Assembly (NCBI GenBank): GCA_013396915.1
Contig: VWZL01003483.1
Span: 812-64,811, forward strand
Direction: 5' to 3'
From: Stercorarius parasiticus
Lineage: Eukaryota; Chordata; Aves; Charadriiformes; Stercorariidae
Length of the DNA: 64,000 nucleotides
Notes under the pieces: model-generated
Seen by the model: the letters and a program-made list of their open reading frames with translations, nothing else
The model's database searches: none
What the model was told of the DNA's origin: nothing
Part shown: piece after piece, positions 25,560-38,359 of the stretch
Layout: each line of letters begins with the position of its first letter
Numbering within the stretch: the first letter of the stretch is position 1
Translations under genes and position numbers: made by a program

Positions 25560-28034
25560 GAGGATGTCACACGCGGTCAGCAAAAAGTTGAGTGCACTTA
25601 GTGAATTGCAAGATCAATCTGAAAATATTAAAAGCTAACACAATATACTTAATACATGCAAGATCGTTAAGAGTACAATAGAAGACACTGGAATTTTAGT
25701 ATGCTGAACATCATTTCTAATTTTCAGCTTGACGCTTTCTCTGCTGAGCTGACCAAGGCTTGCTATTGTTATTCCAACTTATTAAAAGATGGAACCTACA
25801 GGGACATGTCTTTTGGTCTTAATATATTTGCAGATGTAAGCCCATATTTATATTTTGAGCACACATAGTTTTTGATCTATCTTTAATTGAATAACTGGAA
25901 GGGGAAACGTTATTGAAGCACTTCAGAACTATTTTCACGTTTATGTAAAAAAAAATAATTCATCCTGATCCACATTGTTCAAATTGATATTGTTTCATCT
26001 TTTATGTCATTATGTACAATCTCTCTAAAAACTGATCTAAGGAAGTTATACACAGCTGAGAAAGGCATGGTACCTTAGAAAGTGAACTTCTAGTTTATCT
26101 AGATCACCTAATGATGACAGTTTAGCATGAAAAAAATCATGAATATATTTACTCAACCTTTTCCCAGACAGTCACAAAAATACTAGTTTCAGAGTAATAT
26201 TTGGGGAGGAGAATTGGGAGGATGTTGATTTTGTTTGTTTGAACTTTGGGCGTTTTTTTACTTTATAAATGATTCCTCTGGAGTTCTGTATTCATAAATG
26301 AATTGTGCATTCTGGACAGGAATTCAGTCTTCGTGGAGTAAAAGACTTTGTTGTAGTCGATCACAATATAGGTGGCAAATTATTTGGATCTCAAGCTGCT
26401 ACAGTCACTAAAGCAGAGGTATCTAAATCGTGTGCAAACACACAAACAAGCTATTATTTCCACACTTAACAAAACACCCATACTGAAAAACTGAAATCCT
26501 TTCAGATGAGGAAGGAAGCCAAAAAAGGCAGGAGCTGGGTAATGAAGTGCTTGATCTTCTTTCAGTTTGCATGTTCATTTTCTTTTTAAACTAGCAACAT
26601 GAAAGCAGAGATCTCAAATATGAAACGCAGAGTAACTGACTAGAAAACATTTTTATTTCCCAAACATTGACACCAAACTCTTCCTCAACAGATCCCAGAA
26701 TATGTAACAGAAAAATAAAGTCCCAATCTTCAGTCAGAAAAGCTAAAGCACAACAAGACAGAGAAAAGGCAGAAACAGGCCAACAGAGGACCCACGAATA
26801 AAAGCCCAAACCATTGCCATATTAAGTTACTTATACTTCTTCCTGCCCAGACAAATATTTTTAATCTGATGTCTTTCTCAACGCAGCCTTACAAAATATC
26901 AATTCTAGTTTCTTTCTCATCAAAGAGAGAAACAAGTGTGACAGGCAAGAGTTTTCTTAAATTGTGGTTAATCACAGTGGTGGTGGAGAGGGGAAAAGCT
27001 CTAAAAATATTTTCAGCCCCAGTTCTGCAAATCCATCCATGAAAGGATGTTATATCCCCTTGTACATACCACCCTTCAAGGTTTGTGTTAAAGTATCTTT
27101 CCTAAGCAGAAGTCATGAAGGGGGGAAGGTATTGAAAAGGGTAAAGGAGGGAGCCTTCATAACAGCTAAGCTTAGAGAAAGAAACAAATGGCTAGCAAAT
27201 GGTAGCAAATGGCTACCTCTGCTAATTCCCAGAGGTTGCTATGAACAGGGAATGCAGGTTTGCCAGTATATGAATTTCTGGTTCCTGGCCCACAGCACTG
27301 CCCGCAGCGTTACCCACCTATATTCAAATAATCAAAACACGGAACCACAACACTTGATTTACAGTTTCTTCAACATTTATAGACCAAAAGACCCTGCTGC
27401 TACAGGAAGTTCAGTGATGTTCATTAGAATTGATGCAAATTCTAATTTATATCAGAAGCGGAAAGGAACAAGGTGGGTTTCATCTGCCCTATGTAAAAAA
27501 CATACTCTGCCAGTTGATTCTCAAAGAATCCTAAGGCTAAAATATGAGACGTGCTGATGCTAACATACGTGGAAAAAAAGACTTCAAGTTTAAGCACTAG
27601 CTCCTACCTTCCATAAACACTGTTAACACATTTTGCAAAAATGTGCAATATCCTCCAAATTATATTATATTGTAATCACTGTGGCTAAAAAAAAAAATTA
27701 CAGGCATAAAAAAATAGATAACTAAACTCCTTGGCACTTCTCAGTGATTCTGCATGTCTGTAATTTATCACTGTAATCGTATCACTATTATGCCAATGAC
27801 ACTCAAGCCTACTTTTCTATTTGCAGTAATGTATCTTGCAAGACAGAATGCAAACTACCGTCTTTTGGCTCTGAAGCTGTGGTTGTCAGAATTTTTTAAA
27901 CCAGATAGTGACAACCCTGGATATCACTTCCTGCTCTAGTTACTTGACTTGGTGCTTTCTGTTAATTTTGAAACCTGACTACAATCCCATCATTTTGGGA
28001 CAATAGTTAGATAACATTGGACTTCAAAAAACAT

Positions 28035-28053
28035 GGGGGGGGGGGGAGGGGGG
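28035..28053 (+). repeat. Poly-G tract (G12-A-G6)
   Basis: Twelve Gs, one A, then six Gs. It is capable of G-quadruplex folding. Length in the assembly may be unreliable. Confidence 0.9.
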
Positions 28054-30734
28054 AATCCGTAAACTCTCTTTATATGCAGCCAGAGAGGCTCTTCTTCATC
28101 AACCCCACCACATGAGTTTGTAAATATGTGAAACGCAGCTAACTAAACCACTGCAAAAAGCACAAAGAACAAACTTGCGTAATAGCAGTTTTATACACTA
28201 CGACACTAGAGTAAATCTTATAAAAAGAAAGCTGATTATTTGCTCTTTTCCATGACCTTAAACTCGGGGACAACAGACATTTCCCATCTATACTTTAACA
28301 GCATACCAAATTCACAGTTCATTTCCAAGCTAAACACCACAAACACTGAAGAAATAAACTGGTGATATTCTGGTAAGATTGAATTGCTACTTCATTTTAG
28401 GATAGTTTTGTTTTTTTTTTAAAGAACCTAGCTATAAAGAAGCCTTAAAGGTTAATTCCCATTCCCATGAAAGCTGATCTTAGTATATATTTGCAAACTT
28501 CTCTATCATGTTTCTTTTGGACTTCTTAGCTATGCACCAAAAAGGAAGCAAAGTCTTACTCACTGCACAGTCCTTTACCGACAACGCCTCTGCTGTGCTG
28601 TTTAATTTGTCGTCCAATATTACACTTCTATTTCCTCTTTATATTTAAACAATAGCAAAAGAAAACTTTTTTTTTTCATTTGTTTCCAAATTTTACAGGG
28701 CTACAGATTTTCTTTTTGGATTGCTGTATGGGACTTTGAGACAGCAGTTCTGTTCTCGCTTGAAGACTAGGAGTTATTTAACTGATAATTTTTAAATCTA
28801 GAGTAAGGATATCTTAATGTGATAAGCTTTAAAAATACGTCCCATTGCTTAATCTCTTTGTCATGCAGTAGAAGATACTGCCTTTGTATATGGGGTTAAA
28901 ACTAGCAGAGAGCTAACTAGCCAAGTTAAAAATTAAAAAAAATAATTCAAATTTAGTACCTTGATATTATTATAGATAGCGGGAAACCTTATCTAACCTT
29001 TTGCAAAAAAAAGCTCCTGAAAGGTAAAGAGACCAAGATGCTGAGTTCATCAGTACTGCATCAATTAAGCACTTTTATGGTGAAATGAGAGGGGATCAGA
29101 TTGTCATCAGCAAAGACGTTATTTATTGCCTGCCTCCCTTTTGTTTCCAAAGAAAAGTAATACTAAAAGTGCGATGAAGTCATTGTCTTCAGAAGAAAAC
29201 CAGCGAAAGCAGTGTCATAGGGCCTTAGGAGACCAAGAAGGAAAGGAGAACAATGAGATACCACCTCAAGGTGTTTTTGTTTTTCTGGTGGTTTGGTTTT
29301 TTTTTAAAATTTAAGTCAGTAGGAGTTTGGCTTTCTGGCAGTGGCAAAGTAGAATCGGTTTGTTAGCTAGCTGTATATCCTCTCAGCAGGAGAGAACAGA
29401 CCTGATTCTTTGCTGGAGCTGTGCTTGGAAGAGAAGAATAATTATTTGTGGGAGAAAACAAAGCACAGTGCAGGCACCTGTCATGACTGTCCAGAAAAAT
29501 CTCTCCTCGCTTTTTGTATGGGATTCTTTATACACCAAATCAGTGGAGGTTTTCATTGCCCACAAATTCAACATCATTCCTTCCCATAAAGTATTGCCTG
29601 TGGTGGGAGGTCAGAGATCAGAACCCCATTACAGTACCAACACTGTATTCCCAACTAGAATTAAAAGCAACAGGATATTGCAAAAGCTCCAAATATCTGC
29701 TCCTGAGAAGCAAAACTGTGTAAGAGCTTGTTTTGCTCAGAAGGTCACAGCACATGAACCTTTCCATCAATTTGCAGGATAGTACGAAGAAAGCCACTGA
29801 AAAAATTCCCCACCGTCTTCCGTGTGAATTGAGCCAGCTGCTCTACACATTCTGCCCTGCTTCACCGATCCTGCCCCTTTCTCTCTGTGCTTGCCCCCTT
29901 GTGGGCAGAAGCATGATAATAATGTGAAGAAGTTAGGTGTGCAAGTCTGTGTAAGACACGTTTCATTTTACAGCAATCTACTTGGGATTCGATCTTCTAC
30001 CTGCACAGTCTCTTGTAAGCCTCTCTCACAGAGATGGCTCCTCAAATCCGTTGATGTCTAAGGCACGTCTTTACAAATAAAGAAAAGAACCAACCACATT
30101 TAAATGATGTAAACAAGCAAAGAAAGGAAGAAAGATGGGGAAAGAGCTAAGAAAGAGAGAAAGAAGCCACCATCAGAAGTCTACATCTGAAGTCTACCAT
30201 CAGAAGCATCTCCATCATACAAACAAAAACAAAAACTAAAGCAACAATAACAAAAAAAAAAACACACCAAAAAAACCCCCCAAGCAACAGTTGAAACAAA
30301 GCCTTCAATAAACAACAACGTCTTTAGCAACTGACTTTTCAGAGTGATCTCTCTTAATTTCCACCTCATTACCCAGGAGAGGTAGCAGAGAAGTTAGACA
30401 CATATTAATGGTCTGCAGTACGTTTGAACTCTCTTGCATTCAATTACAAAGCATTCTGCCTGAAGCTATTACATTAGTTCTTTGTCACACACACCTAAAA
30501 GACCACCCACTCTATATGAATTCAGATGTGATACTGTAAGATAATTATCCGTTCAGTGGAAAGTCAATGTTAATCTTCTCAAGGACTTTTCAAGGATTAT
30601 CTCTGATACCTAGCAGTCACTTTTTAAACACATAAATAAAACAGAAAACTCAGAGTCTTCAGCTGCTTCTTAAACTGATTAACAGTCCCAGAGAGTTTTG
30701 CTGAAGGCAATGAAATATTCAGTCATTTAGGGTG

Positions 30735-30757
30735 AAGGGGGTGGGGTGTGTGTGTCT
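30735..30757 (+). repeat. G-rich then GT simple repeat
   Basis: AAGGGGGTGGGGTGTG followed by TGTGTCT. The first 16 bases are identical to 25014-25029. Confidence 0.85.
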
Positions 30758-33700
30758 GTTCTAGTCATATCGAGGAGTCTCCACAGCTTTTAGTGTAAAT
30801 ATTAAAATTACCCTTCATTATTTCTTCACACAACACACAAGTTACTTTGCGTGTTGTCCAGTCTCCTCACAGTTTGACTTCTTATCGTTGTCTTGATTAG
30901 ATCACCAATGGCTTCAAGGGTTTTCAATAATTATACTGGAAATTACTCCAGTAGCACATCCTATTTTTAAAGAATAGAAGAATAAGAGTAGTCTTCCACA
31001 GAGAGAATGATAGGGATTGTCAGAAAGGATTGAACTTAAAGATTTACTTTTTTTTTTTTTAAAAAAAGAAAAATAGTAGCTAGAGATAGAAATAATTTAT
31101 GAATGGAGAGGAAGATCAGAAAGAAAATCGGTTTACCATGGCTGACAAGCTCTGGAAGCTGACCTTACAATTTAAGGGAAAAGTAATGGAAGGCAACAGT
31201 AAGCGTTTCCATCCTAGCAAAAGCTACATTGCCACATTCAGCCAAGAAGAAACTCTGGCTGGCTGAATATAGAAAGGTGCTCCCATTGTATGAACAGAGT
31301 GGACAAACATCATAGCTGTTTTGATGGATATTTAGATGTCACATAGATTCACATGGCATACGAACCAAAACAGGCAGTTAGCACACGCTACATCCAAACA
31401 GACTTTGGAAAACAAAGAGGAGGAAGAATTGCAAGAAGAAAAGGACGTGGTGGGAAATACTATGTCCCATATTCCAGTACTGCTTTTCTGTTTGGACAAG
31501 GCTCACTCTTTCAGGAAGGAAAGTCACAGCCACATTAACCCACGCATATGAACAGTTGTGAGATCTTTAGCTGGAAGAATTCCTTTAAAACCAAGAACTT
31601 TTAGGAATATTAGAGTGCAACTCACTCCAGGTTATGGATGTCTCCCTTGGAAGCCTAATTCAGTGTCCATATTTCTATGATGTGTGCTACAACTAAAGTA
31701 GCTTTGAAATTGTCTGTAGTCTCACCAGCAAGTGGGAGGTGATTGTTACAAAGTAGAAAATTACTTCCTGGTAATTAATCTTTTCATAAGAAAGCTATTC
31801 ACAATGAGAAGTCCTCAAGTGGACTGTAACAAGCGCTTCACAGAGCTTCTAGAGCTGCTGATTAGCATTCTGTCCAAGCTATCCCAACTGTAAAATCTGG
31901 CACTTACCCTTTGAAGTTGAAAATACCGATCTGAGCCCCCGTGGATAGAAGTGTGCAATAAATGTGGCCAATAATCTTTTTAATGTGACAGTTAAAAGGA
32001 AAACAAAGAACATAGGTGATGTAGAAAGTCAGGCTTTGAGGTCTTCACAACTGAAGGTACACAGGTCTTGTGACATGCCCAGGTTTGCTGGAGAGGACAT
32101 GGTTAAACCCGTGCTTTATTCAGTTTTTCTGAAAAGTAAATCCAGAAAACACTACAGGACTTCAATACTTGCAAGTCTTCACTGGCCAAACATCTGTTAT
32201 AATTAAAATGGGCTCTCAATCCTGCTTTGTACAAACAAAAAAAACCCAGGCTGATTCAGACCTTCTACATTTTTCAAACCAGTGTGACAAAGAATGGCCC
32301 AGGATTAATCTTTTTTACTTCAGTGAGAAGTGCTCCTATGCTCTTCTGCATTCAAAAAGACCAACATGAGTTTCTGCACGTGGGAGGATGCATGATGCAT
32401 TGCCTGGGTGCATGAAGGAGCACTCAGACAATGTTGGATGGAAACGGAACAGACAAGCAAGCTGAAACAAAAAACCAAACCACAGGGACATCTTAAACTT
32501 AGGCTGATGAGCAAGGCATTTTGCTGTCTTTCTCCTACACTATAGTTTCTTAAGAAAGACTAAAAGGAAAGGCAGTACCTTTCTCCTCCTTCAGTTCAAC
32601 AGAGAGACAAAAGAAGCTTGAAACAGTACGAAAGAAAAAAAAAAAGGTGTCAGTGTTCTTTCCTGAGCATTGTTCTGTACACTGGTAGTGCATCCCACTT
32701 GATGCTTTGACTGGACTCTTACTGCACTGGAGCATATCTAACCCCCGTAGTCACAGAAAACAGATGATGTTTCTTCCTTACTGATTCTAGTGACACAGTA
32801 TCTGTAAATTCTTGACTGTTTCAATAATGCCTGAAGCTCCCTGCAACATAACCCAGTCTCCTCAACCCACCAAGTTTAAGAACTAAAATTTTAAAAAATG
32901 AGCAATGAAAGCCCTGAAAAAGAGAAAGTAGTTGCTTTCTATCCTGGTACTTCTGCTGCTGTTTGGAATTAATTTAACCTAACATCTATGAAAGCAGGAT
33001 TAAATTAGTTGTATTATTCATCTTAGCTGATGGCTAGTCCAAACTACCATACTCAAACTCATGCCTTGTTTTTTTTTTTTTTAATTATATACACATAACC
33101 ATGCATATATTGAGTCTTTTTTTCCATTATTTCTTGAAGTGACTTAGGCAAACAGCTGCTTCCTTCACATACTGTCGATTAAACCCAAGGCTTGAAGAAG
33201 TAACAAACTCCTCTTGCTTTAGCTAAAAACTCAATAATGCCTAACTGAGAGCAAGGGGCTCTCACCATTTACAGATCAGGCCTGAGGGAGAACATATCTG
33301 CCCCTAGAACCCCTATAAACACATAGAGAGGAAAGAGTTCCACAATCTCACACTAAAACTCTAATTTAAATTCTAGTTCTGAACCAGGTTTTCTGAGAAT
33401 TGAAATAAATGGTTTATTTTACTCCGCTGATGATGCCAACTGGAACAAAATTCATCTATCAAGCAGTAAGAAAAATATCCCGCACATTAACTTCAGGAAT
33501 AATGCTTCCCACTGAAACATTTAAGGCTTGATTCTTTAATTTCTAAATCACGGAGAGCTGAAGTTCATTCATTGAGGAGCACTGCTTAACTGTCTCTTCC
33601 TAAACTTCTCCATTAGAGACCACCTTACATCTACTTAGCAGCTTTGAGATTCAAAGTTTTATTCTGGGAAATGTCTTCTAGCATGAGAAACATCTGTGCC

Positions 33701-36700
33701 TTGAACCTTGCTTTCATAAATAAACAAATATTCAAGCCACACACAGGACCAACTTCTCTCTCTCACATTTCAAGCATTTTATGGGTGTTGTACGGAACTC
33801 CTAAAGTTAGTCAGTGAGAACAGTTTTGGGAAGTTTCTTCCTCGCACAGTTAAAGCTGCTGAGAAGATCTAAACTGACAGAAAGCAATTCTGGGAGCTGG
33901 AAACTGGCCAGAACAAACTTAGCAGATCTCCTTTCCCCTTACAGGAATGCTGTGCGATAGCGAATGACAACAAGCAGCTGCATCTGCAGTGGTTATATCT
34001 TAGTTCATCTGCGCTGCACAGTTAAAGGTGGGGTTGCAGCTTTCATAGACACACACAAACCAGCTTTCAAGTGACAAACTCAAATACTAATAGTGCTGTG
34101 ACCAAGACAGATCAGCACAAGAAAACTGCACTTAAGTAGTAGGGCACTTAGACCTCATAAGTTTTTGTTGTTCTTGGTATCTGAACTAATCACATAAAAA
34201 GTTAGACATGCCTTCAAAAGATGTGGTGCAATCAAATCCTACTCTAAATTGTATTTCTAGAAACACAGAGCCTTCCCCAGCCATTCAAAAAGCTATACTA
34301 TGACTACCTTACCAATTCAAACTAGTTCTTCCAGTGAGTCTTAAAAAAAAAAAAAGAAATTAAAAAAAAATTAAAATCATCCGAGCATCAGGCAGTTTTA
34401 ATGCTGTGTTTAATTTCTGAGGGGGTCTTCAGCTGATCCACGTCTTCATTAAAACAGAGACAGAGAGTGATTTGTCAGGAGTAGCTCCTCACAGTACGCT
34501 TTCCTGCTGCCTTTCAGGCTGACAGTTCCTTGGCTTCTGGCTCCTTACCCCACAATTGTACCTGTTATTGTGTAAAAATTTTCTCTATTTCTGGTGATTG
34601 CATGGGTGGCTGACAACTTTTTCCTTCCGATTCATGTATTTCGCCTTGGGCCTTTAGACTGCTCCTTTACAGTATAATCAGTCTCAGCAAGCGACTAGTA
34701 ATTACCATTTTAAAACACACATTTTCCAATGAAATAATTTTTGACTACGGGCTGTCCACAAAACTAACTTTGTACAAGACCCCAAGTCGACTCCATTTTC
34801 TCCTGCACCGTAACAAATGAGTGGGCAAGAAGGGCAAGCTTATTTTTTATATTTTCTTTCATTATATCTTTACACTAACTTAGAGGAGCTTTCCCCCTTT
34901 CTGCCCCTCTCTTTAGGCTCTTCTCTGAAAGGCCTACATGTTTCAGTGATACTTTGTTCCCTTTAACCATTACGACTCTAACCACTCTATGATTCTACTC
35001 AGGTCCAGAATGTCATTTGAAAATGAATATATAGATACAAACGGAGTGAAAGCTTGGGATTTCCTGTGGCTTCTCTCAAATAGCATGGCTCTTAAAGCAA
35101 CTCACCACCTCAGTGCAGAAATCACAACACACACAGAGGGCTCCACAGCATTATTAAAACTATTTGTATTGCATTGTTGCTACGAATCTCAGCTCTGATT
35201 TGATTCAGTTTTCACAGTACTGGCGGCCTAGCTGCGACAGAAAATTTTAATGCTCAAAAGCAGACAAATCAGACAGGTAACTCATAGAAGATGACACAAC
35301 AGGTGGCACAGGCAAGAAATAGTCTATTTATAAGGATTCTTATAATGTTATAGTCTACAGACTAAGTCCTCACATCAGTGTTACCTATTTCCTTTTTTTC
35401 ATCAAATGCTTTCCTCTTCTAACGATCAGTTTAGCACAGAATTCAGTTCCAAACAGTTTTAAGAAACCACTGACTTTAAAGAACACAGCTCTATTGGTAT
35501 GGCAATAACTCTTATCTCGTAAGTGCAGGCAACATCTACAGGCAGCTCTTTGGCCTACTCATTTCAAAATCCTGACGTACTTACTTTAATAGTTTCTCTA
35601 TGCTTATTATGTTTGAGGCTTTTTGTTGTTGTCGTTGCTTTTAATACTGGGGTGAACTTATTAAAAGGATTAGCCATTATTGCAGTTTGATATACCAATC
35701 CCGAGTCTTTCCTGATTACGCTTGATTACTGTTGCCAAGGCAAGTGGAGACAGTTTCCAAGCGTTTTCAAATCCAATGGTTATCTGACACTACAATAACT
35801 GTATTTTCATATCTTGGTAAATTATTTTAGAGGAGGCAACCAGAAACAAAGGCATCCATTTTCCAGCCCAACCTGCAGAATTTACTTTGTGAGCAAAGCA
35901 GCCTACGGAACCAATAGCTCATTGGCCTCTTGAATTGCCCCATGAAGACTGCAGTAGGCTACCTCTATCTGAATTGGAATTTCTGTTATGTCAGGTCATG
36001 CTAAAGTCCCATAATGCTGCCTACTGTCAGCTTGAAGGAGAACATGGTGCAACCTGACACGGTGAAAAACAACCTTGCAAATCTGATCTGAAATGATGTG
36101 GCACTGAAACACACATTGGTTTCAAAAGCAAATGCGGTAACATATTGACCTTCTAGATGTGACCCTCTAGAGAGAGAAAATATTAGGTGATCTCTCATTC
36201 TCTCTCTGGCAATACGTTATGTCTCTTTACTCCATAATTTAGGACCTGTCAAGGAATCCGTTGCTGAACGCTCTCATCGACAACAGGTTAACAACGAAGA
36301 CTGATGGGCAGATGATGGCTAGCCTCAATAGTGTGCTCTGTTATAGGCATAAGCCCATGAGTCGAAAGACTCAGTCCAAAACTTTGGATTCTGTGTTGAG
36401 GATATAGATAAATAAATCCCAACACTTCAGAATACTTCTGAAGCTGCTCTTTTATTATTGGTTTTCACAGACCAAACAAATGAAACCACTGTGGAAAAAG
36501 CAGGTCCCATCCAAGCTTTTCGCAATACTGTATAAAGACCTATAGTTTCTGATAAATATAAAAATGAGTTTATAATACATGTCAAATTATGTTACTTATA
36601 AATACATTCACACACACATGCATATACACAAATAATCAAGCACTCCTCAAACATGCTTTTAAAGGATGTCCATGTGACTACCTAACTTCAATAGTATTTA

Positions 36701-38302
36701 CAACTAATTGAAAAACTGAAAAATTAAAAGAATTGGTTCTATAGAGGTATGGTAAAACTGGGAGCATTTTTGAACAAAAACAACATTAATATTCTTTTGA
36801 AAGTTGGAAAGCACAAAGGATTAAACAAATAATCCTTTGTAGCCAATACTTTTTGCTAATTTTTAGTCAGTGTTAATTACTGAGTCAGACAAATTAAATT
36901 GGGATGTCCAAACTGGAAACAAAAACTTGAAATCATGTCAAGAAAACACATTTTCTTTTTTTTTTTTTTAAAGTAGCAAATATTGCAAATGGAGCAGAAA
37001 TACATTGACAAATCTGTAGAAAGGGAAGACTGCTTAGATTTAACATCATCTTTCATTAATACTTCGTTATACTTATGCATAACAATTTGAAGAGCAATTT
37101 GCACATAAAAAAAATAGAGTAAGTCAGCAATGAGCTCTTGATCTAGTAGTCTAGCTGAACTAAGTCCCTTAAAAAGTTTGTCAACAATGTTGTGTTTCTA
37201 AGGCTGGAGATTATTTCCATTTTATTAGTACTGTAGAACTTGCAAAATGTAATAAGGGTGTAGGGTCTGATATACTGAAAGGGCTCTTCAATAAATACAA
37301 GGGTTAATAGGAAACAAGCAAGGAAAAAGATGTCAAATGTTGGTAAAGTTTGCACTAAGTGCCTGTTTAATATAAAGATCAATGTGCTGACTGAAGCCGT
37401 GCAGTAATGAAATACAAAGTGCCTGCCTGTCAACGAACAGAAAACTAGGGGAAAATAATTCCAGAGATGAAAAATAAACATTTCCCATTTACTTTTCAAT
37501 TTATTTAATGTCTTCAAAAACACAGAAAAGCTCTGGAGATAAAAGTGAGATGCCTGCCTTCAAAACATCACTGGTCATTATTGCTGTTCTCGGAAGGTCA
37601 ACACGCAAAAAAACATCTGTACCTGAAATCAATTTGGCCCTTTTCTCTTAAGTGTTTTCCAGAAACACACATACACAAGAGTAATAATATTTACCTCTAC
37701 AGATGGAATATATATATAGAAGATTAAAAAAAAAAATGCATATTGAAGCACTTACAAACTAATTCAAAATGTCCCGAAAGAAAATAAAAAGTAATATAAA
37801 AGTAGTTTTATATTTTGAACTCATGATCAAGGTGTTAAATTCTTTTTTTTCCATGGAGCGAACAGGCCCAGCTGAGACAAATGTTTACTAGCAGCAGGTC
37901 TGTCTTGTCACAACAAAACCAGCATGTCTGGAGCTTCAGCTCCTTGCTAATATCTGAAGATCCTATTGTCTCTGTATTTCTGGTGAACAAGAATTACTAG
38001 CAAAAACTACTTCTCACTTTAGTGAAAGAAAAATGTTAACAGTTTTTAGAGCATTTTGCAGCCTAGAAGTGACCGAGATCTCAATTATTCTGAAATACAT
38101 TGTAGCTGTTTTCTCATCACCCCTCACTCGCAAGAAACCAGTAGTGGATGCAGAGAACTGTCCCATGTAAATACCAAAACCCAGCCCTTCTTCAGGGCTA
38201 CCACTGTGAAACTGGAAAGAGACTTTGTGTGGTCAATTTGTGTTGAATCCACGTAACTCATAATGATCTATGACAGACGAGAGCTGTGAGAAAGACACCT
38301 TT

Positions 38303-38359
38303 TTTTGCCATGACCTAGAGTCATTTTGCCATGACCTAGAGTCATTTTGCCATGACCTG
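38303..38359 (+). repeat. 21-bp minisatellite, about 2.7 copies
   Basis: The unit runs from TTTTGCCATGACC to TAGAGTCA. Copies one (38303-38323) and two (38324-38344) are identical and the third (38345-38359) is partial and diverges after CCATGACCTG. Each unit carries TGACCT, the reverse complement of the nuclear-receptor half-site AGGTCA. The unit is a multiple of three, so it is a 7-residue repeat in open frames, but nothing supports translation. Confidence 0.93.

Larger units (their letters stand above)
25120..25579 (+). mobile_element. Probable solo LTR of an avian endogenous retrovirus (interrupted by a gap)
   Basis: The left end TGTCGTGGTTTGAGGTAAAA begins with TG and resembles LTR starts common in bird genomes. 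The following AGCTGGGCCTCTTCTAACTG and ACCAAGGAATGGTATGCACA also look LTR-like from memory. After a 151-N gap comes a GC-richer part with a CCAAT-box palindrome (ATTGGCCAAT, 25505-25514) inside a 12-bp perfect inverted repeat, which fits promoter DNA. No gag, pol or env coding sequence is present. The right end is uncertain (candidate CA ends near 25571 or 25579) and I found no convincing target-site duplication. The class (ERVL or ERVK-like) is not determined. Confidence 0.5.
25580..38302. other. GRID1 intron, unique sequence with scattered simple repeats
   Basis: About 12.7 kb with no supported gene. Longest frames: 26964-27557 plus (197 codons from a GTG; first ATG about 25 codons in) and 29327-29782 plus (151 codons). 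Neither has a recognisable domain or splice or promoter context. Homopolymers include T-runs at about 31049-31060 and 33070-33081 and A-runs at about 34342-34354. A GNRA-looped palindrome lies at 36358-36373 and a candidate conserved block at about 33850-34050. Confidence 0.6.

Noticed and set aside
25246..25591. Several frames crossing 25305-25455
   Set aside because: They exist only because the gap is read as unknown residues.
29327..29782. 151-codon plus-strand frame
   Set aside because: It starts at a non-ATG codon, resembles no family and shows no gene context.
34980..34998. CR1 terminal tail (CTCTATGATTCTACT)
   Set aside because: Only the short tail-like word matches; the preceding bases lack the TTGGACTCGATGATC and TCCAACC blocks present in real copies here.
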